A stretch of 64,000 nucleotides of DNA from Ipomoea triloba (GCF_003576645.1 NC_044923.1:17386022-17450021); one strand, 5' to 3'. Counted from the stretch's first letter, positions 44,040 through 56,388 are shown. Notes: generated by a model from the sequence alone, not told the origin. Numbers and translations: made by a program.

Positions 44040-47000
44040 ACAACATTGAGCTTGTCCCTAAGAGTCCTAAAACGAGGAGCTAGTAGCGAATTCATGAAGA
44101 TATCAGCCAGCTGATCCTTCGTAGACACAAAGTTAACCAAGAAGTTTCCTGAAACAACCTTGTCCCGAACAAAATGATAGTGAATCTCTACATGTTTGGT
44201 TCAGGCGTGGAAAACAGGGTTAGCACACAGGTAGGTTGCTCTAAGATTGTCACACCATAAAGTAGCCGACTAACCAGAGTGGAGGCCCAACTCACGTAAC
44301 AACGACACAACACACGTGACTTCAACCGACACATCATCTAAACCCTTGTACTCGGCCCCAGTCGACGAATGAGCTATTGTCCGTTGCTTGCCAGACATCA
44401 AAGAAACCAAGTTGGAACCGAGAAACACCGCTTACCCACTAGTTAACTTCCGATCAACTAGACACTCGACCCAGTTGGAATTCGAAAAAACATGAATATC
44501 ACACGAGGAAGAGGCTGTCAAACGTAGATTATAGTCGAGCGTGCCTTTGACATAGCAAAGAACACGCTTTAGGAGCCCCTAGTACTCAATGGTTGGGGCA
44601 TGCATGAACTGGCACAACCGGTTGACCGCATAGGAAAGATCTGGTCAGGTGATAGTCAAGTACTGTAGCGCTCCCGCTATACGTCGATACTGCGTGAGAT
44701 TGTCAAACGGCTCAACTGCGAGCACCACAGCCCATGTCACGGCTGCTGGAGTGGCAAGTGGCTTGTAGTCAAACATTCCCACTCGGTTCAAAAGATCACC
44801 CATATACCGATGCTGAGAGAGAAGTAAACCCCCGTTGCCCGTCAAAGTTTCAATGCCTAGGAAAAAGTTGGGCTTGCTGAGGTCCCGAATCTTGAAAGTG
44901 GAGGAGAGACGGAGCAGGAGCATGTCAATTAAGGCAGGATCATTATCCATCATAATGATGTCATCCACGTAAACTAGTAAGAACACTTGCGAGGTGCTAA
45001 CTGAGTAGTGAAAATGAGATACGCCAATCTTAGACGTTGAAAAACCTGTAGTTAGCAAAATATCATGAAGTCGTTTGAACCAGGCCCGAGGCGCCTATTT
45101 CGGTCCATACAGAGACCTCTGGAGCCAGCAAACATGATCGAGATTTGCCGGGTCCTCATAGCCCGGTGGTTGTCGCATGAACACGGTTTCAACCAAGTGC
45201 CCATTCAGAAAGGCATTATGTACATCTTGTTGGCGCAGAGTCCAGCCACAGGATACTACAAGGGAGAAGAGAACATGGACCGTAGTCGGCTTGACTACAA
45301 GACTAAATGTGTCAAAAAGTCCTCACTAGCTACCTGGTTCAACCCTTTGACCACTAGGCGTGCCTTATAACGCTCTACAGACCGTCCGCCTTGCGTTTGG
45401 TGCGGTATACCCACTTGCACCCAATAACGTTCATACCTAGCTCAGCCGGAACCAGCCGCTAGGTGTTATTATGGAGCAGGACATTGAACTCTTGGTCCAT
45501 GACATCACGCCATTGTGGATGACCCACAGCCTGAGAATAGCAAGTTGGATCTATAGACGTAGTTAGCGCATGAAACTGTTCACCTGTGCCCCATGTCCTA
45601 TGACAAAGCCGCATGCCGTGATCCCGCTCTTGCGGTTGAGCCCGCGGGCCGCGTCTCCTAGTCGTGGTGGCCACGACAGCGTCTTCTACAACCAATGGAG
45701 CTTCTGGTGGCCTACTCGGGAGGTCAATATTAGGCACTACTGGCCTATAACCTCATGGTGCATTAGGCTCGGAGGGCTGCTTCTGAACCAACAAAGATGA
45801 ATATGATGCAAAAGGGAACACAGGCACATCAAATCGAACATGGCGACATATAAAGGTTTTTACGGTATTAAGGTTCATGTAGCGGTAACCCCTAAATGAC
45901 GTAGGATATCTTAAGAAGACAAAGGGTGCTGAACGAAACTCTATCTTGTGCCGATTGTATGGCTAAAGATAGGGGTAACAACGACACCCAAACACTTGCA
46001 GGAAAATGTATGTGGGGGCGATTTATATAGTTGGTAATATGGGTTAGTGAACTGTAAAACAAGAGTAGGTAAGAAAGTAGTTGATGAGATAGGTGATTGC
46101 ATCAAAAGCTGAATCCCAGTATTTTAACGGAACCGAGCCTTCAACCAGTAGGGACAAACCGGTTTCGACAACATGTCTATTTTGGCACTCAACCCGACCA
46201 TTTTGCTCATGCGTAGAGGCACAAGATTGCCTATGCACAATACCAATAGACTAAAAATTAGTGTGTAAACAGCGGTATTCACCCTCTAAATCAGACTGTA
46301 TAGACTTTATAGAACGGAAAAACATATGTTCTACCATTGCATGAAATAATTCAAACACCTTATAAATATTCAATTTTAAACTTAAGGGATAAAACTAGCA
46401 AAAACGTTCAGAATCATCCACGAATAAAACAAAATAGCAAAAACCGTTCGCGGAAATAATGAGGCAGGGCCCCAAATGTCCGTGTACACAAGATCCAAAA
46501 TATTAGCACTAGAGGAGTCTACTCTATCTAAAGGGAAACGGGAAGATTTGCGAAGTTGGCAAGTAGAACACAACCCAACAAATCGGATTTATTTGGAGTA
46601 ACTGGACAATTCTATAGGACACGCTAGAGGACACGAGCATGCGGATGGCCCAACCTACGATGCCAAACCGCGGACGAGGCACGGGCAGTCAGAAACTCAA
46701 GATGAGGCCTGGGAACCGACAGTCTGTATAAGCATCGCTTTGGTGATGTAGTCCTTTAGAACAAAAAAATTAGGATGAAATTTGAAAAAGACGTTGTTAT
46801 CATTTGTGAATTGTGAATCATTGAACAGACAAGAGTGACACAGATAACTCAGACACATGTAATAGATTCGACAGACTCAATGATTTAGACGTAGAAGGAA
46901 TAACTACATGACCAATACGGGAAATACCCAAACCTATATCGTTGTTGACTCGAAGAACATCGTTGACATAACTGACATCTAGGTGTGCCACCACACCCAT

Positions 47001-47905
47001 GGTCTTGATCACCGCGCCCACTATGCCAGCCACGTCCTTGACCACCATGCGTCTGCCTCCAAAGCCACCTTCGTCGTTCTACTGGTAACCACGACCAGCA
47101 AACATTGCAGCGGGGGATCTACCAGAGAACGCATCACCTCCCGAAGGGAAATCGTCGGCGTAAATGAATTGTTGCGCCTGTAAAACATTTAACAATTGCG
47201 GAATGCACACGGGAGTACCTAAGATGGCGAGGGACGCTGCCATTGTGTGGAATTCTGGCCGAAGTCCTCGAAAAACGTAGAGGTTTTGCTCGTCGAGGGA
47301 GATGGGACGGTCGGCGAGAGCGAGATCCTCGACCAGCAGCTATGCCCGTCTCAGGTATTCCGCAGGGAGAGCTATCTCCTTGATGAAGTGACTGGAAGTG
47401 CCCGAGTAGATTGAGACGGCGAGCACACCTGGAAGACCCCAACACTGCCGTGATGGAGAGCCAGACCTCCCGGGAGGTGGTGCGTCCGACGGCGAGGTAC
47501 ATCACCTCGTCGGAGAGTGACGAGATGAGCAGGGAGAGGATTGACTAGTCCTGTTAGACCCATACAGCGTGCGTAGGGTTCGCCGTGGTGGTGGAGGCTG
47601 CTCCGTCAGAGGCGCCGCCACCGGTGGTTGTGACAGTGGGGAGAACGGCCGGTGGGCACGACAAGGCATCGTCGATGTATCCAAGAAAACCTTAACCACG
47701 AAGGAATGGAACCAGCTTGGTGCGCCAAAACAAATAATTCTGTGTCGTAAGCTTTAAGAGCACGAAATGGTGAGCCAATGTTAGTGGGTTTGGGGAGGTG
47801 GCCGGAAATTGGATGGTGGCGGCGATAACCGTACATTTAAAGGAGTTGGTCAACATTGGTGGTGGGGAGAGAAAATGTAGATACCTATCGCTAACTGATA
47901 CCAAG
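44040..47905 (-). pseudogene. Copia gag-pol, many stops and frameshifts
   Basis: Going down in coordinate: gag start near 47900-47695 (KLTTQNYLFWRTKLVPFLRG); protease/pre-integrase junction near 46820-47048 (LLHVSELSVSLLSVQ); zinc-binding/integrase start near 46382-46573 (CSTCQLRKSSRF, LVYTDIWGP); integrase core near 46044-46238 (EQNGRVECQNRHVVE); the linker before reverse transcriptase near 45459-45550 (HPQWRDVMDQEF); reverse transcriptase 45440-44640 with the catalytic YVDD at about 44970; RNase H about 44640-44060 (STGAEYKGL, LWCDNLRATYL, KHVEIHYHFV). Stops and frame changes break it into at least seven pieces, so no active polyprotein is possible. Confidence 0.88.
47891..47903 (-). promoter_or_regulatory. 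Primer-binding site of the Copia element (initiator Met tRNA type)
   Basis: On the element strand, two bases after the 5' LTR, the sequence reads TGGTATCAGTTAG. It matches the first nine bases of the usual complement to the plant initiator-methionine tRNA 3' end and diverges after that. Confidence 0.7.
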
Positions 47906-48052
47906 TGAAGCTAATGTTTCTGTTAATCATTGAAAACTATCGTCATCATCTAATAATACAATGAATCAAGAGACCTAACTTACTCCTACATAATAGGTGA
48001 GTAGTTAAGTCAAACCAACTTTAACCACACATAATCTAACATCTCTAACAAC
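47906..48052 (-). repeat. 5' LTR of the Copia element
   Basis: On the element strand it starts TGTTAGAGATGTTAG and ends ACATTAGCTTCA, with proper TG...CA ends. Very short for a Copia LTR. Confidence 0.88.
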
Positions 48053-48319
48053 ATGCAATGCTATTTTACCTTCATTATTTTACCTCCTAATGTTCACTTA
48101 TTAACATGATAATAAAACTCTTTTTATTCGCTAGTCGCTACTACGGATTGAATGACCCACCCCTCGTTAAAGAATAATTTAATCAAATGTTAAAAGAGCC
48201 AATCACATATTGCTCGATAAAGAAATAAATATTAGTTGTTTAAATCATGAAGGGAATGTAACGTCAATCTTTGACTATAGTGACACTTGTACAATAGTTG
48301 GTCCACTCAGTTGTACATT

Positions 48320-48545
48320 ATTCTAACACATAATGCACATTATCTTACCTCAAAAATTTCATTATTCTAACTTATAATGTACATTATTCTAATACATAAT
48401 ATACATATATTATCTTATCTTAGAAGTTTCATTATTCTAAACACATAATGTACATTAGTCTAACACATAATATACATATATTATCTTATCTCATCTCAGA
48501 AGTTTCATTATTTTAACATATAATGTACATTATTCTAACTCATAA
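48320..48545 (+). repeat. Minisatellite built on TTCTAACACATAATGTACATTA
   Basis: Alternating units of ATTATTCTAACACATAATGT(A)CATTA and TATCTTATCTCAGAAGTTTC. The right flank (AAATTCAATAACATCGTTTTGG ... GTGGTCCAACC) recurs inverted at 58236-58315 (GTCCAAACTAAAACGATATCG, TTGAATTTTATGAGTTAG), defining a dispersed family. Confidence 0.8.
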
Positions 48546-48559
48546 AATTCAATAACATC

Positions 48560-49290
48560 GTTTTGGATTGTGGTCCAACCAACATCACAATCTACACAAT
48601 AATTTGCCTACAAACTCTTGTTTTTTGCCTACAAACTCTTGTTTTGATATATGTTGCCAAAATAAATACAACTATTAATTTAGACTTCAATTGAACTTCA
48701 CTTATAAACTCACTAAATCCTTCATTGGAATTCTTAACATTAGCTCACACAATCAATGAAACAATAAAATATGTTCATTACAAATAGAATTTCCTACGAT
48801 ATCTCTCTACTTACAATGCTAATACATAATTTTCTTTTTTGCTTTTTTACATACAACTAATAAAAATTATTAAACCAGATACCTCTTATATATAGATCCA
48901 ATCATATTTATCAATATTGTTATATATTTTTGAAAATACAAAAGTATGAGAAAAAAATGATATATGTAAAGAATCTAAACTACTATACTATATATACTTT
49001 CCAGCTTCACTAAGAAACTATAAAATCTCTGTACAATTAAATTGCAAACGAGTGAAACACTAGTACATGACCATAAAAATTGAAGAATATGCATATGTTG
49101 TGACAAAAACAGATGCCTAAGTAAAATGATGTGATGACATATTTGTAATTAAAATGATCACCATTATTTTTTTTTTTAATTTGTAACGGCAAAAACTAAA
49201 AGAACAAAAATATTTATTCGCAACCAATCAATATGCCATAAAAGCAAGAAAATATGATTTAAACCAACGCATAATCCTTGTGCGCAGTAA
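48560..49290. other. AT-rich intergenic sequence, no gene seen
   Basis: Apart from a short tandem TTTGCCTACAAACTCTTG at about 48602-48637, nothing recognised. Confidence 0.4.
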
Positions 49291-49402
49291 GTAAATGTCT
49301 AGATTCTTTGTGAATTACCACGATTTACATCCTCATAGATGCTTTGTTGGGTGGCGCTAAGGGGGGCTTGAGTTGTGGATTCAACCTTTTGGGAACAAAT
49401 AG
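49290..49402 (+). mobile_element. SINE-like fragment, same family as 25020-25252
   Basis: GAATTACCACGATTTACATCC, then GATGCTTTGTTGGG and GTGGATTCAACCTTTTGGGAA, matching the 3' half of the family. The head is missing or diverged. Confidence 0.55.
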
Positions 49403-49599
49403 AAGCAAGAAAACAGGCAGAAAGCTGCATATATAGCTTGATTCAAACCAAATTAAAGTACTTAGTGGAGATTTAATACAACACACAATATAACAATTAA
49501 AACATATATAGCCATGCCCAAAAAGATAGAATAAAAAACAAAATCAATTCACAAGCTTCTTGCACTCCATTTTAAAATTAAAAATATATTTTCAAGAAT

Positions 49600-50050
49600 T
49601 TAGTTGCAGACATTGAAGGTGTCTGCTGGATCGTCGATCTACCAAACCATCGGACCGCCACGCTTCAATTCCCCTGGAGAAAAAGAGAACAAAAGAAGAA
49701 GAAGAAGAGGATGATGATGATACATATATAAGGGTAGTGATCATATCATGGATGTGAGAAAATTGATATGGGAAGTATGTAGGGTTTCTTGATCTTCATC
49801 TTCATCTCCAACCTTCATGCTTGATGGTGATAAAATTTGTGGGAGAAAATTTATTTTTTTGTTTAATGTTTAGAGGTGGGATAGATGATAGATGGTGGTT
49901 GGGAGGGGGGGTAAAAGAAGAAGGTAGGGGGGGGGGGGGATGATGAGAGTGAGGGGATGGATAATGATGATGGTGAGAAGGGCAGGGAAGGAGATGATAG
50001 ATGTTATCGGACATGATGATTGCTGAAGGCGTTTTTAATTTGTCCACACA
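49600..50050 (-). other. Possible transcribed region, uncertain
   Basis: On the minus strand a His/Pro/Ser-rich open frame (50047-49802, 81 residues) has no recognised domain. Further down, TTCTCTTTTTCTCCAG is followed by a short open stretch (GELKRGGPMVW then stop, about 49673-49640) that would fit a last exon. G-rich homopolymer (49906-49940) and (GAA)n tracts make this region prone to spurious frames. Not credited as a gene. Confidence 0.2.
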
Positions 50051-50317
50051 GCAGGCTGGCCTGGTTGGATGGGGAGCAAATAAATCATTCTACCTCTACA
50101 TGCACCATTGTGTGTGTAGTGTGTGTATATCCCTACTTACATTATCACCAAATATTCCATGTGTCTAATCTAAGAGTAATAAGATGCATCATGCATGGTA
50201 AAACCTTAAAAGAGTTAATGATATATGAGGTCTGTGAGTATAATTATGACATTTTAATGATATATGAGGTCTGTGAGTATAATTATTTTGTCATGTTCAG
50301 TCATAAATTTTCAAATT

Positions 50318-50606
50318 AATTACCTGTAGTATTTCGACTTTCAAATTATTACCATCCGTGGTCCAAGTAACCACTTATATATGGTCCTTCAACTTTCAAA
50401 ATTTAACTAGCCCTAGTCCTCTTAGAAGGACCATAACTGGTTAAAATTTGATAGTTGAAGGACCATGAATGGTTAACTTGGATCACGAATAGTAACAATT
50501 TGAAAGTCAAAGGACCACGGGTAATTAACTTAAAAGTTTAGCACTAAACTAGACAAAACTACTATACTCGAATTGAAGGACCCAAATGGTATTAACTCAA
50601 ACTTAA
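50318..50606. mobile_element. Degenerate foldback element, MULE-family-like
   Basis: ATTACCATCCGTGGTCCAAG and TGGTCCTTCAACTTTCAAAA pair with CTTGGATCACGAATAGTAAC and TTTGATAGTTGAAGGACCAT. The right end GGTATTAACTC matches the GAGTTAAT ends of the MULE foldbacks. The left end is not clear. Confidence 0.5.
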
Positions 50607-51103
50607 AAATTTATTTTGTGGAGAAGCAATATAATGGTAGATACTTGTCAGGATCAAGAGCAACGGCTACACCATACGCCAAAAGCTATAACAATAGTTA
50701 GGATAAGCACTTACCACACTACTCAAAAAGTAGTATAGCTAAGTAATTAATGGAGACAATTTTATTTCTTTATATTTGCATAACAGTCAATGTCGTCATG
50801 TTTCGATGGTAAGATGCTAGACTCGTCACTATTACCCAACAATACTCTTATATATATAAGCGACCTCAATTAATCACTAGCTAACGTGTTATCATTTTAT
50901 TGAATACTTTTTTGTTGTATTTAATTATTGCATGGATTCTTTATTAACTATCATAATGCATTATTGCAATGGGGAGAACTAATTCACAACTAATGCATGA
51001 AAATAAAGAGTTTTCATTTTTTGAAAAAATTCGTCACATGAACTAGTGAATGTTATATAGTGATTTTAGTAGAAAATAATACGTATAGTAGTAACATTTT
51101 TAT

Positions 51104-51199
51104 GTCAGGTTGCGGGGAGTGGTTTGATGCCCCTCCTCCTTTCCTTGTTGATTGTCTTTCCGATGATTTAATGCATTAAGTATCTTATTTAAAAAAAAT
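51104..51199 (+). mobile_element. 96-bp 5'-truncated L1 LINE with 12-bp target duplication
   Basis: TAACATTTTTAT at 51092-51103 and 51200-51211. The insert encodes only the last residues of the LINE RNase H (SGCGEWFDAPPPFLVD), a stop, a short UTR and poly-A. Same LINE family as 15085-15279. Confidence 0.85.
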
Positions 51200-51303
51200 T
51201 AACATTTTTATTTTCCGAAATATTATAATTAATTTACTAGTGTAGTCTCACACATCTTCAAAAGGGTAACAGAAGTTTGGTGTTATTTTCATAATTATTA
51301 CTC

Positions 51304-51556
51304 ATTTTGCCTTATTTTACCTGTCATTTTTACTATTTATGTGTCAAACCAATTCTTTCTTCTTTGTTAATTTTCTTTAGTATTTTATTATTGCTTTTTA
51401 ATTTTTTTTTGGTGTTTGATATTACTTTTAATATAGTTTCTAAATATATAAATTTTGTATATTAATAGTAAACATAATATTATAAAAATTTGAATTGTAA
51501 ATAATTTTATTCAACCTAGTTAACCAAACCAAACAAATAAATATGACGAAAGTATA
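51304..51556. mobile_element. Stowaway-like MITE copy
   Basis: CTTATTTTACCTGTCATTTTTAC at the left, inner TTTAATATAGTTTCTAAATA, ATGACGAAAGTAT at the right. Worn copy of the family at 11252 and 28448. Confidence 0.5.
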
Positions 51557-51564
51557 AATATTAG

Positions 51565-51750
51565 ATGATTGAATCCCTAACCCGACCTGTCAAAGCATTT
51601 AGGAGGATGTAAATCACGGTAACACGCACAAGGGATCTGTCCACTTTTAACATAATCCCCACACTGCTGCCTCTGAAGTTTGAACTTTGGTCTCTTTTTT
51701 TAAATACTGCTTACATACTGAACCATTGAGCTAAACTAGTACGGGCTAAT
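51565..51750 (-). mobile_element. SINE-like element, same family as 25020-25252
   Basis: TTGAATCCCTAACCCGACC, AGGAGGATGTAAATCACGG, ACAAGGGATCTGTCCAC, TAATCCCCACACTGCTGCC and TGAACTTTGGTCTC follow the family in order, reversed relative to the intron 6 copy. It ends near CATTGAGCTAAACTAGTACG. Confidence 0.6.
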
Positions 51751-51759
51751 TTCTTAATT

Positions 51760-52900
51760 TCTACCTCTACCGTAAATATAGTACAAGACTTTGAACTTTG
51801 AAATGATGTTAATAATATTTCTTTTTAAAATTATACGAGCTAAAGTTTATAGTATGTACTATGTAGATAAGTATATTGATAAGAATTGGGAGTGGGGTAG
51901 GTGGGTCGCTTAAAAATTCCAAAACTGTGGCTCCCGTAGGAACACTCAAAAGCCCATCCTAAAAACAAACAAACATCATAATCTTCTCCTACCACTATTC
52001 TCTCTGAATTTTGTATTTCTCTTCAACTTTATTGTATGATCACTTATAATTGAAATTTTTTATGGTACCAGTATTTTTTTTACCAGATATAATTATGTAT
52101 GTTATTTGAATTGTGTCAAGTGCTATAAACACTTGTTTTTACGTAACTATACTATATAATTCCGTGGTATATTACCCAATAACTTTGTGTATTCATTTAC
52201 TTAAATATAATTAGAAACTAAGAAAAACATCATTATGAGTTTTTCCTCTCTTTTTTTTTTTTGGGTTATTGATTCCATTTGTTTTTATTTTTAGTTATAA
52301 TATAAGATGCTAATTAAGGAATCGAGACTGGTGATAAAGCTATAGGTACTAAAATTTTCACTATATGACGTTCATTGATTAATATGAATTGACTTAACCT
52401 ATTATATTTTTAAAATGAAATTTATTTAATAATTAAATACAAATTATATATTGCTACGTCAGCAGGATTGATCTACCAAGCCTAAATGTTGGGGATGAAA
52501 TTGAAATGATTAAAATTTTTTGGGACAAAATAAAAATTAAATAAAAACATTTGGATTAAAAAAAATAATGATCTTAATTTTGAATTGGGTCATCACAAAA
52601 TTTTAATTAGTTATTTTTCTCTTGCAATAATTAAGGGTTCATAGAAAGGGACAAGCAAATTGGAAGGTATTTACTTTTTACTAATTGGAGAGGCACTCGG
52701 GCCAACTACCACCATAATGTTCTGCAATCGTACGTCTTATTTTCAACGGTTTGTAATTATGTTCCCACTCTTCTGTTCACTCTAGGATAATAAATATTTT
52801 TTATAGTTAATTTGAGAGATACTACTGGACTATTGACATTTAACAATTTTTATATTTGAATTTTAATGACATAAATGTTCTTGATGTGGTAAATATGGTG
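51760..52900. other. AT-rich intergenic sequence, no gene seen
   Basis: No domain in any frame and no repeat ends recognised. Confidence 0.4.
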
Positions 52901-52909
52901 ATTCATACA

Positions 52910-53470
52910 TATGCGCTAAGCACTACGGTCGAATCGCCTGAAGATCCTATCCGAGTCTGCTTGTTGGTTTAATTAATAACATTCAGATTACTCAATAGTG
53001 GGTTGGAGAGTCCCGAGTTTGAGACAGATATAGATATTAGATGCCAAAAGTCCTCTTTTCAAGCATTTAATGTCTATCTATAGGAGGGTTGGGGAAACAC
53101 ATGTCGGAAGTCTGGCATATGGGACGCTTAGCTTGTGGCTCATGCAGAGGAGCAGATCGGAGGCCTTATTTATTCTCCCACGTGCCTGAAGATTCTTGAC
53201 ATTCCTGCTTTTTACCTCGTTTTACGCTGGTTTGGAAGAATCGCTACTTAATCTTCTAAGTGTCGGGGGTCGGGTTTTCCATGTTGTCCGACTACCTAAG
53301 ATGATTGGGAAGGATCCGGGATCAAGAAAATGGGACCACTACTCATGCCCTAGTCAGTACTTTACAATATGGCCAGACTGAGTGGTTTCGGGCTGAAAAC
53401 GACTCCGTTAGGCAACCCGACTCCACTGGCTAGGTAAACAGTATGGGTAAATCCGAGTATATTCCTTATC
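52910..53470. other. GC-richer island of unknown origin
   Basis: Composition rises clearly against the flanks. Phrases such as GTCGGGGGTCGGGTTTTCC and AAAACGACTCCGTTAGG look like retrotransposon LTR or captured sequence, but I recognise no protein and found no terminal repeats. Confidence 0.3.
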
Positions 53471-54159
53471 AGTTCCATTGACTATTGACCTTTAAAAATT
53501 TTCATCATCAACTTTTAATTTGAGAATAAATAATCTATTGACTATTGATTATGTTTCAAATTTAGTAATCTAGTTAAATATTGATTTAATAAATATTAAA
53601 TTTAAAAGTAATAATGTAAAATTTTAATTCTTCACATTCCCACTAAAGAATTATATGTAATAGTATAGACTATAAGCCTAGTAGCCCCTTACAAAGTGTC
53701 CTACAACAACTACAACTCAAATCTAAATTTGAGATTTTGATTTTTGAATAATTGAAATTTCTATTATAATTTATTTTATTTTTAAACTTAGATTCGCCAT
53801 TCCATCCACATCTGATTTGCCAAATCCACCATTAACATATCAGATGGATTGGATTCGCATCCAAAATTTTCAAATACCCCTTTATCCTAAATTCGCTCCG
53901 TACTCACCTCTATTGAATTTCACTGTCTAGTAAAACTAGACTTGCAAGTATCTTGTGGTTTGATAACATCGTTATGAGTTATGACACTTGATAGGTCACA
54001 GGTTAAGTCCATCTCAATTAAGATTTTTTTTTAAAAATAAATATTATTGGACTTCAATGGGACCTTTCGGGCCTAATGTAGATATTATAACCAAATAACA
54101 ACAATTTATATCGTGGACCAGGGTACACAGTGCATTGTGCACTCCGTACCAAAATGTTA

Positions 54160-54515
54160 GGAGATAAATTCGATCTGTATATTTTAGGCAATCGTTCTGT
54201 GTATTCTAGGCAATCATTCTGTGTATTCTAGGTAACCGTTCTGTGTATTCATGTTAGTAACACAGGTGGTGATGTGTTTGTGCATTCGAATGTTTAAGAG
54301 GATGAGTTATGTGCATTTTGTTTCAATATTCTGTGTATTCTAGATTTCTAGGCAACCGTTCTTTGTATTCATGTTAGTAACATTCGAATGTTAGGATGAT
54401 GAGTTCTGTGTATTTTTTGTCAATATTTTGTGTGTTCTAGGCAATCGTTCTGTGTATTCATGTTAGTAACATATATTGTGATGTGTTTGTGCATTCGAAT
54501 GTTAGGATATACAGA
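54160..54515 (+). repeat. Minisatellite of TTCTGTGTATTCTAGGCAA units in a larger repeat
   Basis: The short unit (about 22 bp, CGTTCTGTGTATTCTAGGCAAT) occurs about eight times. A longer block (CATGTTAGTAACA ... GTGCATTCGAATGTTAGGA) occurs about three times. The left flank ATCGTGGACCAGGGTACACAGTG is reminiscent of the flank of the 48.3-kb array. Confidence 0.75.
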
Positions 54516-54677
54516 ATATAAGCCCAAGTATTATCTCTTATGTTCCATGTTTTTCAAATTTCACAATGTTGTTTAAATATTCACTTTTTGTCGTGTGTGT
54601 TTTTGTGATCTGATGAATTTGTGTGTGTTTTTTTGTTCTTGCTTCTTCGTCACTATTTTTGTTGTTATTCAAATTAC

Positions 54678-54682
<5 letters not shown>

Positions 54683-54750
<68 letters not shown>
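54683..54750. repeat. (TA)n microsatellite
   Basis: About 33 uninterrupted TA units. Confidence 0.95.
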
Positions 54751-54752
<2 letters not shown>

Positions 54753-55469
54753 AAAGAAGAAGAAAAAACCTGTAACAATACGGCTGATTTTCGGACCCAC
54801 GGTATAACGATCCCCAAATAACTCTATTCCAAACAACAACTAGAATTAAGAACTCTTAACAACAAAAGTGATAATATTTTTTATTTTTTTTATTTTTAAA
54901 ATTTTAGTTATTTGCACTTACCTACGTTGGTTAGGTGGAAAGGAAATATTTTTTAATATTTTCAAAATAGTTTGTATATTGATAGAAGAAGAAAATATTT
55001 GTTGATAGAAAATGATTTTGGTTTATTGGAAAATGAAAAAAATATATAGTATATCTTTTTTGTTGTGTGAAAGTAGGAACCACTACTTTTGAAGGTGACT
55101 TAGCTTGAAATTGCAACTTGTAAGAATATAGAGAAAATATTGATGGATTGCAAAATGACATTAGAGGTCACTTTTAAAAGTAGAAAAGTATTGTAGAGAT
55201 GTAAATAGTCTTAAATGAACAAAACAAGAAAATAATGTTAATGAGAAACATTGCACCATAACTTGAAACCATTTTTGCTTGTGGATTCAATCAACAATAA
55301 AGGGTCAAATAGACCCTCAAACTTTAGCTTAAAAGTTAATTAGCCCCTCAACTTTCTAAAGGTGCAATTACACCCACCAACAATTAGTTTTGATGCAATG
55401 AAACCCAAAAATCAATTTATGACCTGCTATCACAGGTTTAAAAAAAAATTCGGCGAAAACGTCACCGAC

Positions 55470-55680
55470 GACCGGCTAAATGGTCGCCGGTCACCGAGAG
55501 GGCAAACCACTGGTTCCCTTCTCGCCAGAGAAGGTGAACCAGTGGTTCGCCTTCTCACTGTCTCTCAGCGAGAAGGCGGCCACTAGTTCCCCTTCTCGCC
55601 GGAGAAGGCGAACCAGAGGTCGCCTTCTCCGCCGAGAAGGGGACTGGTTTACCTTCTCTCTGTCTCCCAAGACTAATATT
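55470..55680. repeat. GC-rich quasi-palindromic GAGAAGGCGAACCAG block
   Basis: Alternating GAGAAGG(C/T)GAACCAG and inverted CTGGTTCGCCTTCTC words allow several hairpins. Similar in design to 30305-30490 and 2880-2960, all apparently cores of foldback elements. Short open frames here are by-products. Confidence 0.6.
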
Positions 55681-55729
55681 AATTTTTATTTAAATTTAAA
55701 ATGTTTAAAATTTGGCGAGCTCCGTCAAG

Positions 55730-55860
55730 ACTCGCAGACTTAAGGCGGAGCAGCTTCCCTTAGGCCCGTATTTTGGCGGGCTTTTTAGCCCGTCCCCGCC
55801 GTATGATGGGCTTCGACGGGTCCCGTCCCGCCAACCCGTTTCGACACCTCTACGAATTAC
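55730..55860. other. hAT-like GC-rich terminus
   Basis: TTTTGGCGGGCTTTTTAGCCC, CGGGTCCCGTCCCGCC and GTTTCGACACCTCTACG give a palindromic GC-rich end typical of plant hAT elements. The partner end was not identified. Confidence 0.35.
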
Positions 55861-56074
55861 TACCAATTTTGGAACTAAAGAAGTCGTATTTTATATATTA
55901 GCTAATTAGACAGTGACACCGAACATTTTCCCTGCTTATAAACAAAGCATTGTAATATTTATGAAAATAACCCCGCTTATTTTACAAATTCGTAATATTT
56001 ATGAAAATGATCCCGCTTGTTTTTTTACTTGATTTCTCATCCATCAGATTTTCCAGTGTAGAGTTTGTTCTAGG

Positions 56075-56125
<51 letters not shown>

Positions 56126-56202
56126 CCAAACATTTTTTTTTGAATTACTCATTCATGATTCTTTAAAAGATAGTATTTGCTCTAAACCTTAATTAATTAT
56201 GG

Positions 56203-56233
<31 letters not shown>

Positions 56234-56344
56234 CTATAATATTCAAATATTATACATTGTATGATAAATAAATGTCTAATGAGAAAAATAGTAAAATTAC
56301 AACGAGATAAGACTATAATAGCTAGAAATAATAATCAATACAAC

Positions 56345-56388
<44 letters not shown>

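Larger units (their letters stand above)
43864..48052 (-). mobile_element. Ty1/Copia LTR retrotransposon, complete structure, decayed (4.19 kb)
   Basis: LTRs of about 147 bp at both ends, 5-bp target duplication ACATG at 43859-43863 and 48053-48057, a primer-binding site next to the right LTR and a purine tract next to the left LTR. The internal region reads on the minus strand in Copia order: gag, protease, integrase, reverse transcriptase, RNase H. The LTRs differ at several positions, so insertion is not very recent. Confidence 0.9.

Noticed and set aside
45065..45800. Plus-strand frames inside the Copia element
   Set aside because: They are antisense to recognisable reverse transcriptase and linker sequence on the minus strand.
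54595..54821. Tyr/Ile repeat frames over TA microsatellites (also 56001-56192, 57611-57901)
   Set aside because: Translation of TA repeats; no real protein.
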